Below are positions 46,600 to 58,500 of a DNA stretch of 64,000 bases, piece after piece. Under the pieces are notes generated by a model. It was not told where the DNA came from. It saw only the letters and a list, made by a program, of their open reading frames with translations, and searched no databases. The stretch lies in contig BDDD01005236.1 of the NCBI GenBank assembly GCA_001972305.1, positions 101,756 to 165,755 on the forward strand, written 5' to 3'. A program made the position numbers and the translations under genes. Source of the DNA: Cephalotus follicularis (Eukaryota > Streptophyta > Magnoliopsida > Oxalidales > Cephalotaceae). Each line of letters opens with the position of its first letter. Positions within the stretch are counted from its first letter, which is position 1.

Positions 46600-47136
46600 A
46601 TGCTGCTAAGTGGTATCACCTCCACTCCACCACTGTCAATCCGCCGCCTCAACAAGGCCACCACCGTGACATCTCAACAACTGACAATCTCCGACGAGGT
46701 CCTGGAATCCCGAGGCTTCGTCCTCCGGAGAACGACGGAGAAACTAAACCTGGATCACCTGAACTCCATATTCGTAGCGGTGGGGTTCCCGAAGCGTGAG
46801 CCGGAGAGGATAAGGCTGGCCTTGGAGCACACAGAGTCCCTCCTGTGGGTGCACGACAAGAGGAGCTCGAGGCCTGTGGCGTTCGCGCGTGCCACGGGGG
46901 ACGGAGTCTTCAACGCCATCATATGGGACGTGGTTGTGGACCCCTCTTTTCAAGGGATTGGCTTGGGGAAGGCTGTGGTGGAGAGGTTGGTGGCGGAGTT
47001 GCTGGGCAAAGGGATTGTTAATATCGCTTTGTATTCTGAGCCCAAGGTTTTGGGCTTTTACAGGCCTTTGGGCTTTGTGGCTGATCCTGATGGGATTAAG
47101 GGCATGGTGTATTCTAGAAAACACAAAAAAAACTAG
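46600..47136 (+). CDS. GNAT-family N-acetyltransferase, plastid type (unit 2)
   Basis: Identical 178-aa protein to 41476-42012, with the same upstream and downstream sequence and the same QGIGLG acetyl-CoA loop. Both copies appear functional, so the duplication would double dosage unless silenced. The only difference in context is what lies further upstream: a complete REM gene for unit 1, and a truncated phytosulfokine gene plus orphan REM exon for unit 2. Confidence 0.85.
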   Translation: MLLSGITSTPPLSIRRLNKATTVTSQQLTISDEVLESRGFVLRRTTEKLNLDHLNSIFVAVGFPKREPERIRLALEHTESLLWVHDKRSSRPVAFARATGDGVFNAIIWDVVVDPSFQGIGLGKAVVERLVAELLGKGIVNIALYSEPKVLGFYRPLGFVADPDGIKGMVYSRKHKKN

Positions 47137-47738
47137 GCGATATCAAATCTATACATATTATCATTTCTGTTTGATTTTGTGTGGTAATTTATTATACATT
47201 ACCATGCTTTATGTTTATGGGTTTATGGTTATTCTACTTGTTCAATATGTAACATTTAGTCCAATTGAAATTGATACATGTCAAAAGCATTTGGTTTTTA
47301 TGCAATCCAAAACATTGATGAATATATTATATATATATTTTTTATTTTCTTCCCCTTAAATCCACTTAAAGTAAAATAAGAATCCTTGTGATTATGGATA
47401 TAAATGGTAAATGGATGGGGTAAAAGTTGTGTCTCATTGAAAAGAAAAGAATAAAAAAAGAAAGAGTTAGATGTTCTGTAATTATTTGAATTTTACTTGG
47501 TTTAATAGTAAGGACTTAGTGGTGTCTTAGATTCAATTATTTGGGATTGTGAGATTATGTTTGGGAGTTTGTTAGTGAAAAGAAGGAAATGGATAGTTAA
47601 ATTTGTGTATAATCCAACAACTTGTTTTTTAAAACAAATTCAACGTTGACAATTTTAAGAACTGAAAAATTTCTTGGGGGGTTTTATTCATCAACCTATG
47701 GGGGAATATTTGCTACATCATCTTTGACTGATTACATT

Positions 47739-47854
47739 CTACAAGCGAGCCTCACAAAGGACCATAAATGCCTCTAGGCACTTCAAAGCCTCTGTTTCAG
47801 ATGGGATAGCAATTTGTGTTTGCAACTTGTTCTTTTGTACATCTTTAGGGGCTC
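47739..47854 (-). other. Exon-like minus-strand stretch, unit 2
   Basis: Copy of 42615-42730, unchanged. Confidence 0.3.
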
Positions 47855-48261
47855 CTGCAAGAATCAAAATTACTCAAGAGATTACTATATGCCACTCCTT
47901 GCAAGTTAAATCACACAAAATTTATTCACAAGGATACCCCCTAAATTATTCAGATGAAATTGCAAGGTGGAAATCTTTTTGCATGTGAAAATGAGAAAGA
48001 AAAGCACAAAGTTAATTACTAGGCAATTCGATATGACCAAAGATTTTTTTTTTTTTTTTTTGGAAAAGTTCAGGATATGACCAAAGATTGTTAGCGCAAG
48101 GATTACAGATATTATGTTGGAATGAAATAATATGTTTGGTAAAGTTTAGTATTTTGCCTTTGCTTTGCATTAGTGGGTTTACATCATTAAATCAAGCAAA
48201 ATGTAAATCAATTTACAAAAAGATTGTTTGTTAATGAAAGAATGAATGTATGGGGTATACC

Positions 48262-48405
48262 TTAATTCAAGGGGACATTCTTGGCGTTGTGGAGGAAAGC
48301 AGCCGAGCAAAGAATGAAAGCAATGAAAGCGAAAATACCCAAACCGATCATCAAGGAAATGCCTGCCACCACCAAATCTACTATGCTCTGCAAACTTAAT
48401 CCCAT
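48262..48405 (-). CDS. 47-aa membrane microprotein (unit 2)
   Basis: Identical copy of 43138-43281, same start, membrane span and stop. Identity here carries no evidence of selection because the surrounding non-coding sequence is also unchanged. Confidence 0.45.
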   Translation of the reverse strand: MGLSLQSIVDLVVAGISLMIGLGIFAFIAFILCSAAFLHNAKNVPLN

Positions 48406-50552
48406 TAATATCAGCATCTTTTTACCTTATATATATATTTCCACACCACTGAAATGAATTGGGATTTTTCTATCAGATTTCTTAGACTTGAAAAATGGGA
48501 TCACTAACTACTCTTATTTGTGGCTGGCTGGATAGTTCTTTTTATTGAGTGTTGAAACACTCGATTCCAAATATTTGTGGGCTTTGGGCTTTTCCTTTCA
48601 GTCAAGAGATAAGACTAGGAAGTTTAGAAGTTCAAAAACTTCAATAGCTTTTCTGTATTTAACTTTTTTACTGTTACCTCTATTCTATTTGTATATTTTT
48701 AGGTTGATATGATACTACGTCAAAACAAGGAATATTTCCCTTATCAATCATGGTCTTTAGAGAACCAATAAAACCTTCACAAAATTCATCAACAACGGGA
48801 GGCGAGATTGTCCCCACTTTTTATTTTGTTGTTATTAGCAGGAGCATCTCTTGAAGCTAGCAAGGAGTTGCATATTTTTCTAGTCTACAATAAAATTTCA
48901 TGTTTGTGCACATTTTTTGTCTATCTTCTTGGGCCAATTGTCAAATTCATGAGTGACAAAGTCATAATCGATTATCTTGGAATCTAATTGTGATCTTACA
49001 TGTAAAATTACGATAATGAATAAGCTACTCTTTAAAACAAATACATATATCAAATTTATGCAAGCTGGTATTCTGTCTTGGGTTCGATTTTCTCGAAAGG
49101 ATTTCCAATTATACCAAAAAATTATTGCTTTTCATTTCCATTGAATACTCTCTCCCCTTCCATCTCCTATGAATTATATTTATTTATGTATTCATTTCTC
49201 ATATCAGATTTCCATCACATTTGAATTCAATAAACTAATTATCAGATTTTTTTTTTATTCCGTGAACATTGATCTCAAGGCCTTTCCACATAAATGTTTC
49301 TTGTGGTCAATTATAAAACAACTCTATATCAATGTACCTCAACACAAATTTGACAAAGTTAATAATCATTACATGCATGTATGCAAATCTTTTAGTCTAT
49401 ACATGAACTTTTTGGAATAATATCAAGTTATTAACCCATGATTTTCCCATACATCTTATCAGTGTACATATGCTTTAGTTCTCTTACAACACTATCCCCC
49501 TTGATATGGCTCTGTCCCCTGTACTGCTGCTGCTGGAAAGTTCATCCTCCACCATCAGCTAATTTGTTATTATAGCAACATGCAAAAACATTATCCCCTT
49601 GGTAGATGTACTACTAGATTCTTTCCGGGCAGGGTGTCATTGGTCTTTGAACTTCTTGGAATTGGCAATATCTCCAAGCAACATTTGACTTCTACCTGCT
49701 CCAATGTCATATGCGGCACATGATAATGTTTGCATCCATGGCCCAGGATTTGACTGAAAACTCAGTCGTGTGAATGCATTTTCAAATGCAAACATGTGTA
49801 GCATCTTATAACATGCACTGGAACTTCAATCCCATTAGTCTAAGTACTTAATTAATCTGCTGCCAAACCGTTTCTACACAAATCTTTTTCAACGCGGCCT
49901 TAAGAACTATTTATGCAGATTATGTACGTATGATTGTACGGGGGATTTGATGTTTCATGTTTAAGGCCTACATGTCCATATCCAAAATCTTGTTGTAGTT
50001 TCATTTCATGTATAGTTTATCACATTGTATCTTTGTTGGATCCATTATTATAGCTGCGGACACAACATTTTCATTCGGTAGGGGCAAATAAATAAATAAA
50101 TATGTAGTATTTAAAATTTAAGTTTAATTGTAAACTACAAAACATCTGTCATAACAATGAACTTCTTATTTACTACTTAAAAATTAAGCTTAGCCAGCTC
50201 TTCATCTAATCTAATTGCTTATTACATTATATGACTATGCTCAAGTCAATGATATATAATTAGTTAAACTGAATAATGTAAATCTGAATAATAATGTTTG
50301 TTGATGAAAATAAACAAAGAAACGGTTGTTATGATATCGATAAGTTGTGATGTTTTCAAGAGAAGTCAGAAGCCATTGACTCCAAGTTGGGCATTGACAA
50401 TGCTTTGACTTTTTGATGCTTTATTTCAATGCTCATTCATGGAGCATGCCTAATTACTCTTCACCCATAAGAGAAAATCACCAGTCACCAGTCACTAACT
50501 ATAACTACTGCCCACTTCTCGAAACAATTTCCTAGGCTTGCTTACTTCACCC
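48406..50552. other. Spacer and phytosulfokine promoter region, unit 2
   Basis: Copy of 43282-45421. It contains the unassigned ORF copy at 49637-49804 and the TTGAC cluster near 50383-50422. All differences found between the units fall in this last part. Confidence 0.4.
49637..49804 (-). other. Unassigned 55-codon minus-strand ORF (unit 2)
   Basis: Copy of 44513-44680, unchanged. Confidence 0.2.
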
Positions 50553-50559
50553 TATATAG
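50553..50559 (+). promoter_or_regulatory. TATA box of phytosulfokine gene
   Basis: TATATAG 56 bases before the ATG, preceded by a CT-rich stretch; implies a short 5' leader of about 25-30 bases. Confidence 0.6.
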
Positions 50560-50608
50560 CTTTCTATCTCTATGCTAAAGACCCGTGTTTAAAGTTCAGA
50601 CACTCAAT

Positions 50609-50920
50609 ATGGCAAAAAGCCTTGCTTTTTTCATCTTGGCTCTCCTCTTACTATCAAGTGCACAACGTAGAACGGTATCAACCATCACTAGGCCAGAATC
50701 TGACCCACAGGCTGTAAGTTTGCTCTCATAAGAATTGTGTAATTGATTGAGTTTTGGTGACAGTGTGATTATGGTTGTTTGTCTTTTTGGGCTATAGGAG
50801 GATTCAAGCATCGAGGATGATGAATGCAGAGGATTAAAAGGTGAAGAAGAGTGTATGATGAGGAGGACCATGGTTGCTAATACAGATTACATCTACACAC
50901 AAGACATTAAAAGACCATGA
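50609..50920 (+). CDS. PSK: Phytosulfokine (PSK) precursor
   Basis: Two exons, 50609-50713 and 50798-50920, joined in phase 0; 75 aa. A hydrophobic signal peptide covers about residues 1-19 (FFILALLLLSS core). A variable pro-region follows, then the family's conserved C-terminal block DDEC...EEECMMRRT...TDYIYTQD. The pentapeptide YIYTQ, preceded by the acidic residue needed for tyrosine sulfation, is the secreted hormone after sulfation by TPST and subtilase cleavage. The hormone is perceived by PSKR leucine-rich-repeat kinases and promotes growth and modulates immunity. Length and the single intron are usual for the family. It is the only copy in the window with the hormone core. Confidence 0.95.
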
Positions 50921-52480
50921 TTTGTCAGTCTCATATATATATAATGTTGGAAAGAGGAAACGAGACTAATTACGTTTTTTGAAATACTTGATATCACTTC
51001 ATTTCAAGATTTATTATTTTGAAGAGTAAGTGTAATGTCACCATACTACATGGTGATTAACTTTTGCATTTTTCTTTACTTCATTCTTGTATCAATTTTG
51101 CAATCAAATGAAAAGAAAAACGCAGAACAGTAAAAACTTTTGTTTTGATATGAGATGTGTTTGATGTTGAAATATCTTAAGAGTTACAAATGCCTTTTGA
51201 TGTTTGTATCTATATGACATATCTATAATCAACAATATTTGTCCCAACATAAAGATTCAGTTTGTAATAAAATGTTTGAAAAATTAGTTATCTATAGTAT
51301 TTGAAATAATCTGATTAGAATGGTAATTGAAAATTGAGAAACAATTTGTAAATGACCAATATAAATATATTACATTTAGGTACGACATTGTTATAATTTT
51401 ATATAGAAGTATATTTATTTACAAATAATAGAATTTAAATCACTAAAGTTATTTAAGAAGTTAGTTAGAAATTCTCACTTTTATTAAAAATAACAATAAA
51501 AGCAAGACACGTAAGCGGCTCATTCATAAGTTTCCTTCAAATATGATTCATGGAAGGAAAAACACTTACCATTTGTTAATTATCATAAGCATCCCGAAAA
51601 CATTTGAATCGAAATATGGCTTGAAAATTTATGCAATTGAAATCCATTCATCAATTAGGAACTAATTGGTAATTAGATAAAAAAAAATGAAATAAAACTA
51701 GTGCATGGTAGCATTTGTCACGTGGCATGTCAAGAAGTCATTCCACCAGTTATTATATGATAATAATTATTATAGATAGATAGATTATAAATAGATAAAT
51801 ATAATGTGCAAATCATTCTTGAAATTAAAATTATATATATATATATATATGTATGAAGAACGTAATTTAATTTTTAGTCTGATGATATTATTTTCACTTT
51901 TGTAAGTGAAAAGTTCTGAGATCGAGTATCCCCAGAGGTTAAGAATAGCAATTTTTTTTACCATTAGGGTACCCGACTCGTACTGACCCTAATATAATTC
52001 GTTTATAAAATTTCTTTAGGGTTTTGAATGGGTTTGAGATTTTTTCCAAATACATTACAGGGTTTGTGACTGGTTTGAGATTTAACCTTAAGGTAACCGT
52101 TACTTGAACCCGATTATACATACTAGGGTATTCACCACCTAATTACACATAATAGGGTACCCGCTACCCGTTATATGTATGCATGGAGATTTGAACTCTA
52201 TACCTTATATAGAAATAACACAAACATTACCAGCAGATAATATAGCTTCATTCATTTTTAAATTCACAACTAATATACTAAAGTTTAAAAAATAATTGTA
52301 TTTATATTTATTTATATAAAAAAATGTAGTTATAGGAATTTGAATTCCACACCTTATGTCCAAATTATCTAAAGTAAAAATGTATTTATTTTATATTAAT
52401 TTTGGGTTGTATTTGATTTATCTAAAGTATTATGATATTAATTTTTTTTTTTTGAATATTGATTTATGTGGTATGGTTGA
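50921..52480. other. AT-rich spacer after the phytosulfokine gene
   Basis: No gene seen. It contains a TA microsatellite at about 51831-51850 and, at about 51955-52175, a sequence with GGGTACCCG motifs at both ends (TTAGGGTACCCGACT on the left, ATAGGGTACCCGCTACCCG on the right). The latter resembles a worn non-autonomous DNA element. Confidence 0.45.
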
Positions 52481-52586
52481 TGATATGGGGAAAAATCAAG
52501 TTACTTCAAAAACAACACGTGTCCTCATGCAAGCACTGCCAGGTGTCCAAGTGACCATGATTGATGAGTTAGAGGCAGAGGAAGGC
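52481..52586 (+). mobile_element. Fragment of a Tat-type LTR (element 3 family)
   Basis: Starts TGATATGGGG and matches the complement of the outer end of the element 3 LTR: CACGTGTCCTCATGCAAG, a TGTCCAAGTGAC stretch and GGCAGAGGAAG all have partners at 19125-19219. It abuts the chromovirus LTR at about 52587. Confidence 0.75.
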
Positions 52587-55544
52587 TGTACAAACTAGCA
52601 GATAAATAAATACATAATTTATTCTTTGCGTGTCTGTCCATAAAACGCACCGTCGAGGAGGAAGAACTTACTGTAACTTTATTCTTGGTACTGCTGCGAT
52701 GTGCCTCCACTACCTGTTCCTGCACCTGGCCCATTCAAAGGAATGGGTCAGCAACCCTGAGGGTTGTGTAGGTTACCACATATACGGGCACATACCAGAG
52801 GAACAACCAATAAAACAGAGGAGAAAAATATAATAATAATGCATGCCATAAAAGTAGACCACAAGTCATCATATAAACATCATCATCCTTTACCCTCGGA
52901 TTACTCTACTCGAACCATACATATCAATTACATACAGAGGAGTCTAGTCCGATCATCCTATGCTCTGGTCAGTGTGTAAGGTTCACCTTTAGGCTCACCA
53001 GCCCGCGGAATTCTCCTCCAAGTTCACCTACCGAGCGGAATTCACCCTTTACTCACCTGCTTTGGCGGTTCACCCTTTGGATCACCAGCTCTGGCGGAAT
53101 TCACCTTTAGGTTCACCATTGGCGGATTCGCCTGAGGACCACCTGCCTCGCGGTATTCACCCCTTGGGTTCACTTGCTCGGCGGAATTCTCCCCAGTTGG
53201 GCTCACCTGCATGGGTTCATCCTTATACTTTCTTTACTATGTCCATTCCATTAATCATATTTATTTCCTTCCTTTAACATGTCCTAGGCATATAAGAGTG
53301 CATGGTGCCTTTCCATGCACAAGGCCACGTCTAAGACGCATGCATGTTGCATGCAAGGCCATTTTCATCACTTAAATATCTGCCCGGGAACGTATGCCTA
53401 TACATATCAATTTCTTTACCCTTCGTGGGCGCATACAGGGGACATATATAAGCAGGCACTGTTTGGGCATGCACTACACGAAGGACACATGCATGCACAC
53501 TGTTCATTGTTTTCTCTTCTTGGAGCACGACAGTATAACATAGCAGAAGGCAACGCACCAGGGAGCAACGCATGTATGGCATGCAAGGCTATATTTAGAC
53601 TAGGGGATGCATGCATGGCGCATGCAAGATGATTTTTGGCGCTCTGCACGTACTGGACACATGCTTGGCGCATGAAGGGTAATTACCCACTATATAATGC
53701 ATGCAAGGGGACACATGCAGGACAACACTATAGTTCGTCCAGGAAGCGCACAAAACAGAGGTTTGGCGCTTCACCCTTGGCACTAGGCGTCCGTGTTGCA
53801 ACTCTACAGTCCCTCTGACGTATCACCACAACTCCTCTAGCATGCCCAGGACGCATGCAAATGGGCAGTGGAGAGCTATGGTGGTATGTATAGGATGCCA
53901 GGGGAGAGCTATGCCAGGGGACGTATAAAGCTCTCATTCCATTTCCTTTACTCATGTTCACACAGGGGAGAACGCCAGCTCGGGTGCATGCATGGCGAAT
54001 GGCGGGGAAGGACTTCAGTGTCATGGCGACCATGGCGCACTGTCCAAGGGCGTCCTTGGGTGCATGGAAGGGAGGAACCATGGCGCTTGCATGGCAGGAG
54101 AGGACCAGAAACGGCTCCTCTGGCACTGGCGTCCCTGTGCATGGCACCATTGACATCCCTGTGCATGGAACCATGGGCACATGTCACCTCGGGCATCATC
54201 TCCACGGGTGCATATCACCTCGGCCTTCGACCATGGCGCCTCAGGCACGGCACCTCGGGCATGGCACCTCTGGCATCGCCACCTCGGGCACGGCTCCTCT
54301 GGCGACGCTACCTCGGGCACATGGCTCCCCAGGCGTGGGCAGAGGAGCTCGACACTTCTCCTCCCCAGCACCTCTGGCGTTTCTTCCTCGACGCCTCTGG
54401 CATGTCACCACTTTGTCGCATGGCTCCTCGGCACTGGCAGAGGAGCTCGGCTCAGGCATGGCATGGTGTACAGGTCACGTATGGAACATTTTTTAATGCA
54501 TGCTTGATGCATGCTGGCAGTGAAGGAGCTCAGGCATCCCCCGACGAGTAGCTCGGCGTGTCGCCGTTCCTGGACGCACTGCCAGGAGAGCTCAACTCCA
54601 CCTCGCCATCTCTGTCCATGGCGTCATTGTGCGAGCGTTCTGTTTGTACAACAAGGACGCATCATAATGAAGAAAAGGAAATGGCCATGTGCTGTATGCA
54701 TGATGCCGGGCGTGGGCGTAAAAGCCAGGGATGAAATGCCTATGTCTTGTGCGTATGGTTGTATAAGGTATTTCACTAAGGGATAATTACATTCTATGTT
54801 TGTGTTTCTAATACTAACAACCAACCAGTAAAAATACACACATTCAGGCAAGCAATAACAACACACAATTACACAGGCAGAGAAGCAATGCACAACAAAA
54901 CACACACACACACACACATGCTGGTAGGCACTCGGACATGGAGTAACCTACCTGGGGTAAAGGTTGAAAACGGAGATCTCTTCCTCCTCCTTAATTCTGG
55001 ACTTCCTTCCAACAGGAGTCTGCTACACACTTTTAGCCTTGCCAATTTCTCCTTCCTTGTACCATCCTTGCTCCCAGGGAAAGGGTATTTATACCATCAG
55101 AGTGCAGGGGACATGGGGGCTCCATGGACAGTGCCCCTCTTGTCCACATCTTCTTCCCACTCTATCATTCTCCCGATTTTTCTAGAGAAACTGTGCAAGA
55201 AATGGCCAAAAGTGTTTTTACCAGGTTCCTTTCCCCTTTTATAATGGTCATGGAAGAGTCTAGAATTCTTGAGAGAATTCCTACGGGTGCAGGCCTCTGC
55301 TGGGCTTGGGCCAACCTCCTCCCACTTGGGCCAAATTAGACTTTCCACATACAAGCCCAAAAATCTATTTATAGCATTAAATTCGGCCCAAGGAGAAAAG
55401 CATAATCTCTTTAGTCCAAGTTCACAAATTATATCACATTAAGGCCCAAATAAATACATCATGAAATTCGGGCCCAATCCAAAAGGTGGAAAAAATAATT
55501 ACAAAGCCCAATAATAATTCTTTATAATATTTAGGGCTCTTACA
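52587..55544 (-). repeat. Element 4, 3' LTR (left), about 3 kb
   Basis: Matches 59943-61613 over about 1.65 kb with a few per cent difference, then continues to TCTTACA at 55544. It contains the degenerate 30-bp array at 52978-53225, a zone dense in GCATGC and ATGCATG (53280-53720), GGCACCTCGGGCA repeats (54235-54330) and a CA microsatellite (54899-54918). Open frames here are by-products of these repeats. Confidence 0.85.
52978..53225. repeat. Degenerate 30-bp minisatellite in element 4 left LTR
   Basis: About eight units of roughly 27-37 bp, each with GGTTCACC or GGCTCACC followed by GCTCGGCGGAATTCACC or a variant. The same array is in the right LTR (60331-60580), so it predates this insertion. 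Confidence 0.75.
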
Positions 55545-55559
55545 TCCTCCCCTCCTTAA

Positions 55560-58500
55560 AGAAATCTCGTCCTGAGATTTCCTGGGATAAAAATAACTGG
55601 GGGTATTTTGCCTGCATATCATTTTCTCTTTCCCAGGTAGCTTCTTTCACTCAGTGGTATTGCCATAATACCTTCACTAACAAAATGGTTTTGTTCCTCA
55701 ACTGCTTAATTCACCGGTCGAAAATCTGGATAGGTATCTCTTCGAAACTCAAATCCGTTCTCAACTCTAGTGGCTCCCATCGTAAAACGTGAGAAGGATT
55801 GGGATGATACTTCCGCAGCATCGAAACATGAAACACATTGTGCTCATCCGCTAGGCTGGGTGGTAAGGCAAGTCGATAAGCAACAACGCCCACTCTCTCA
55901 AGGATCTCAAAAGGTCCTATAAATCGAGGGGTCAACTTTCCTTTCTTGCCAAACCTCATAATTCCTTTAGTCGGAGAGATTTTAAGGAATACATGATCGC
56001 CCACAGTGAACTCCAACTCTCGCCTGCGGTGGTCTGCAAAACTTTTTCTGTCGACTTTGTGCTGTACGGAGTCTGCCCCGGATAGCTTTTGCTTTCTCAA
56101 TTGTGTCTTACACAAGCTTGGGTCCCACAAGACTCTGTTCACCCACTTCGAACCAACAGATCGGGGTTCTGCACTTCCTTCCATAGAGAGCCTTGAATGG
56201 TGCCATACCAATACTGGCATGAAAGTTGTTGTTGTACGAGAACTCTACTAACGGTAGATGGTCTTCCCAGCTACCTCCCCAATCCAAAACACATGCCCGT
56301 AGCATGTCTTCCAGAGTCTGTATGGTCCTCTCAGACTGTCCATCAGTTTAGGGATGGAAAGCTGTGCTAAAGTTCAGCTGAGTACCAAAAGCTTCTTGCA
56401 GTTTTCTCCAAAACCGCGATGTAAAACGAGGGCCTCTGTCAGACACCACACCAATTGGTACTCCATGGAGCCTTACAAAATGTACAGATTTGCTAGCCGT
56501 GTGAGAGAAAAGTTCATCTTGATCATGAAAAAGTGTGCAGACTTAGTAAAGAGATCGACGATCACCCATATAGCATCATGGCCATTCCTTGTTCAGGGTA
56601 GTCCTATCACGAAATCCATCGTTATGTGTTCCTATTTCCACTGTGCCACAAGCAACGGCTACAACAATCCTGCTGGTCTTTGGTGTTCTGCTTTAACCTG
56701 TTGGCATGTCAAACAGGAAGCAACATACCCTGTTATCTCTCTCTTCATGTTGTTCCACCAATAGTCTAGTTTTAGATCCTGATACATCTTGGTACTCCCC
56801 GGATGTACAGAGAAACTGGAGCGATGCACTTGTGACAACAGTTCATCCTTCAGCTCTTTATTGTTAGGAAAACGTATTCTGCCCTAATATCGGATTAATC
56901 TATCACCATGTACAGAGAAATCCGGTTTCAAACCTCCATCTTCGCTCAAAGCTATCTTAAGCAATTCTCCATCATTGCTCTGAGCTTCACGGATCTGGTC
57001 CATTAACCATGGACGTGTCTGAATATGAGCAATGGTTAGGCAAGCTAATCGACGACTGAGGGCGTTTGCAACCACATTAGCTTTGCCTGGATGGTACTGT
57101 ATTTCATAGTTGTAGTCATTGAGAAACTCCATCCATCTTCGTTGTCTCATATTCAGGTCCTTTTGTGAGAACAAGTACTTTAACATCTTGTGATCGATGT
57201 ACACCTCAAACTTGGTACCATATAGGTAATGCCTCCATTTACGCAGAGCAAACACTATCGCCGCTAACTCAAGATCATGAGTTGGATAGTTCTCTTCATG
57301 GGGCTTTAACTTCCTTGAGGCGTATGCGATCATTCTTCCATTCTGCATAAGGACACATCCCAGGCTACTGCCTGATGCGTCACTGTAAACAACAAAACCT
57401 TCATTGCCCTCTGGTAAGGCTAATACTGGCGCAGTAGTCAGGCGATGCTTCAGTTCTTGGAAACTCCGTTCACAAGCATCATCCCAGACGAAGGCCACAT
57501 TCTTCTGCGTCAATCGGGTCAGAGGTGTTTCTATCTTGGAGAATCCTTCTACAAAACGATGGTGGTATCCAGCCAAGCCTAGAAAGCTTCGGACTTCCGT
57601 CACATTCGTTGGTCGTTTCCAGCTTTTTACTGCTTCAATCTTTGTAGGATCTACCGACAATCCTTCGCTAGATACAACATGACCAAGGAATGTTACCTCT
57701 GACAACCAGAATTCACACTTGCTAAACTTGGCATACAACCGGTGGTCTCTGAGAGTCTGTAATGCCAAGTTCAGGTGTTGACCATGTTCCTCCATGGTCT
57801 TAGAATAAATCAAGATATCATCAATAAACACCACTATAAACTGATCCAGATATGGACTGAATATCTTGTTCATCAAGCTCATAAATGCAGCAAGGGCGTT
57901 GGTTACCCCGAAAGGCATTACTACGAATTTGTAGTGTCCATATCATGATCTGAACGTGGTCTTCGGGATATCCTCTGCTCTAACTCGGAGTTGATGATAT
58001 CCGGATCTCAAATCCAATTTGGAAAACACTGAAGATCCCTTCAGCTGGTCAAACAGATCATCAATGTGCAGCAGTGGATACTTGTTCTTAACTGTCGCCT
58101 TATTCAACTGTCGATAATCGACACACATCCATAATGATCCGTCTTTCTTCTTCACGAACAAGACCGGCGCTCCCTATGGGGATACACTGGGTCTGATAAA
58201 ACCTTTATCCAACAACTCTTGTAGTTGTACTTTCAATTCCTTTAACTCAGGAGGGGCCATCCGGTAAGGAGCTGTCGATACCGGAGCTGTTCCTGGTAGC
58301 AGGTCTATAGAAAACTCCACATCTCTCTCAGGAGGTAAGGATGTCAGCTCTTCCGAAAACACGTCCGGGTATTCACAAACCACAGAACATCCTCCAAATT
58401 CAGTGTCCATTTACTGTCATCCGTAACATGTGCCAGGTATGCAGTACAACCTTGTCTCAAGAGTCTGTCAGCCTGAAAAGCAGATATCATGGAAACTGGC

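Larger units (their letters stand above)
45718..50848. repeat. 5.1-kb tandem duplication, unit 2
   Basis: 5131 bp, the direct repeat of 40594-45717 (offset 5124, later 5131 because of a 7-bp difference, one extra CCAGTCA near 50484). It ends within the second exon of the complete phytosulfokine gene, where the sequence goes on with the hormone core. Confidence 0.95.

Noticed and set aside
53330-54550. Many overlapping open frames on both strands in the chromovirus LTR
   Set aside because: They arise from GC-rich tandem repeats and appear in several frames at once; no known domain, and they lie in an LTR.
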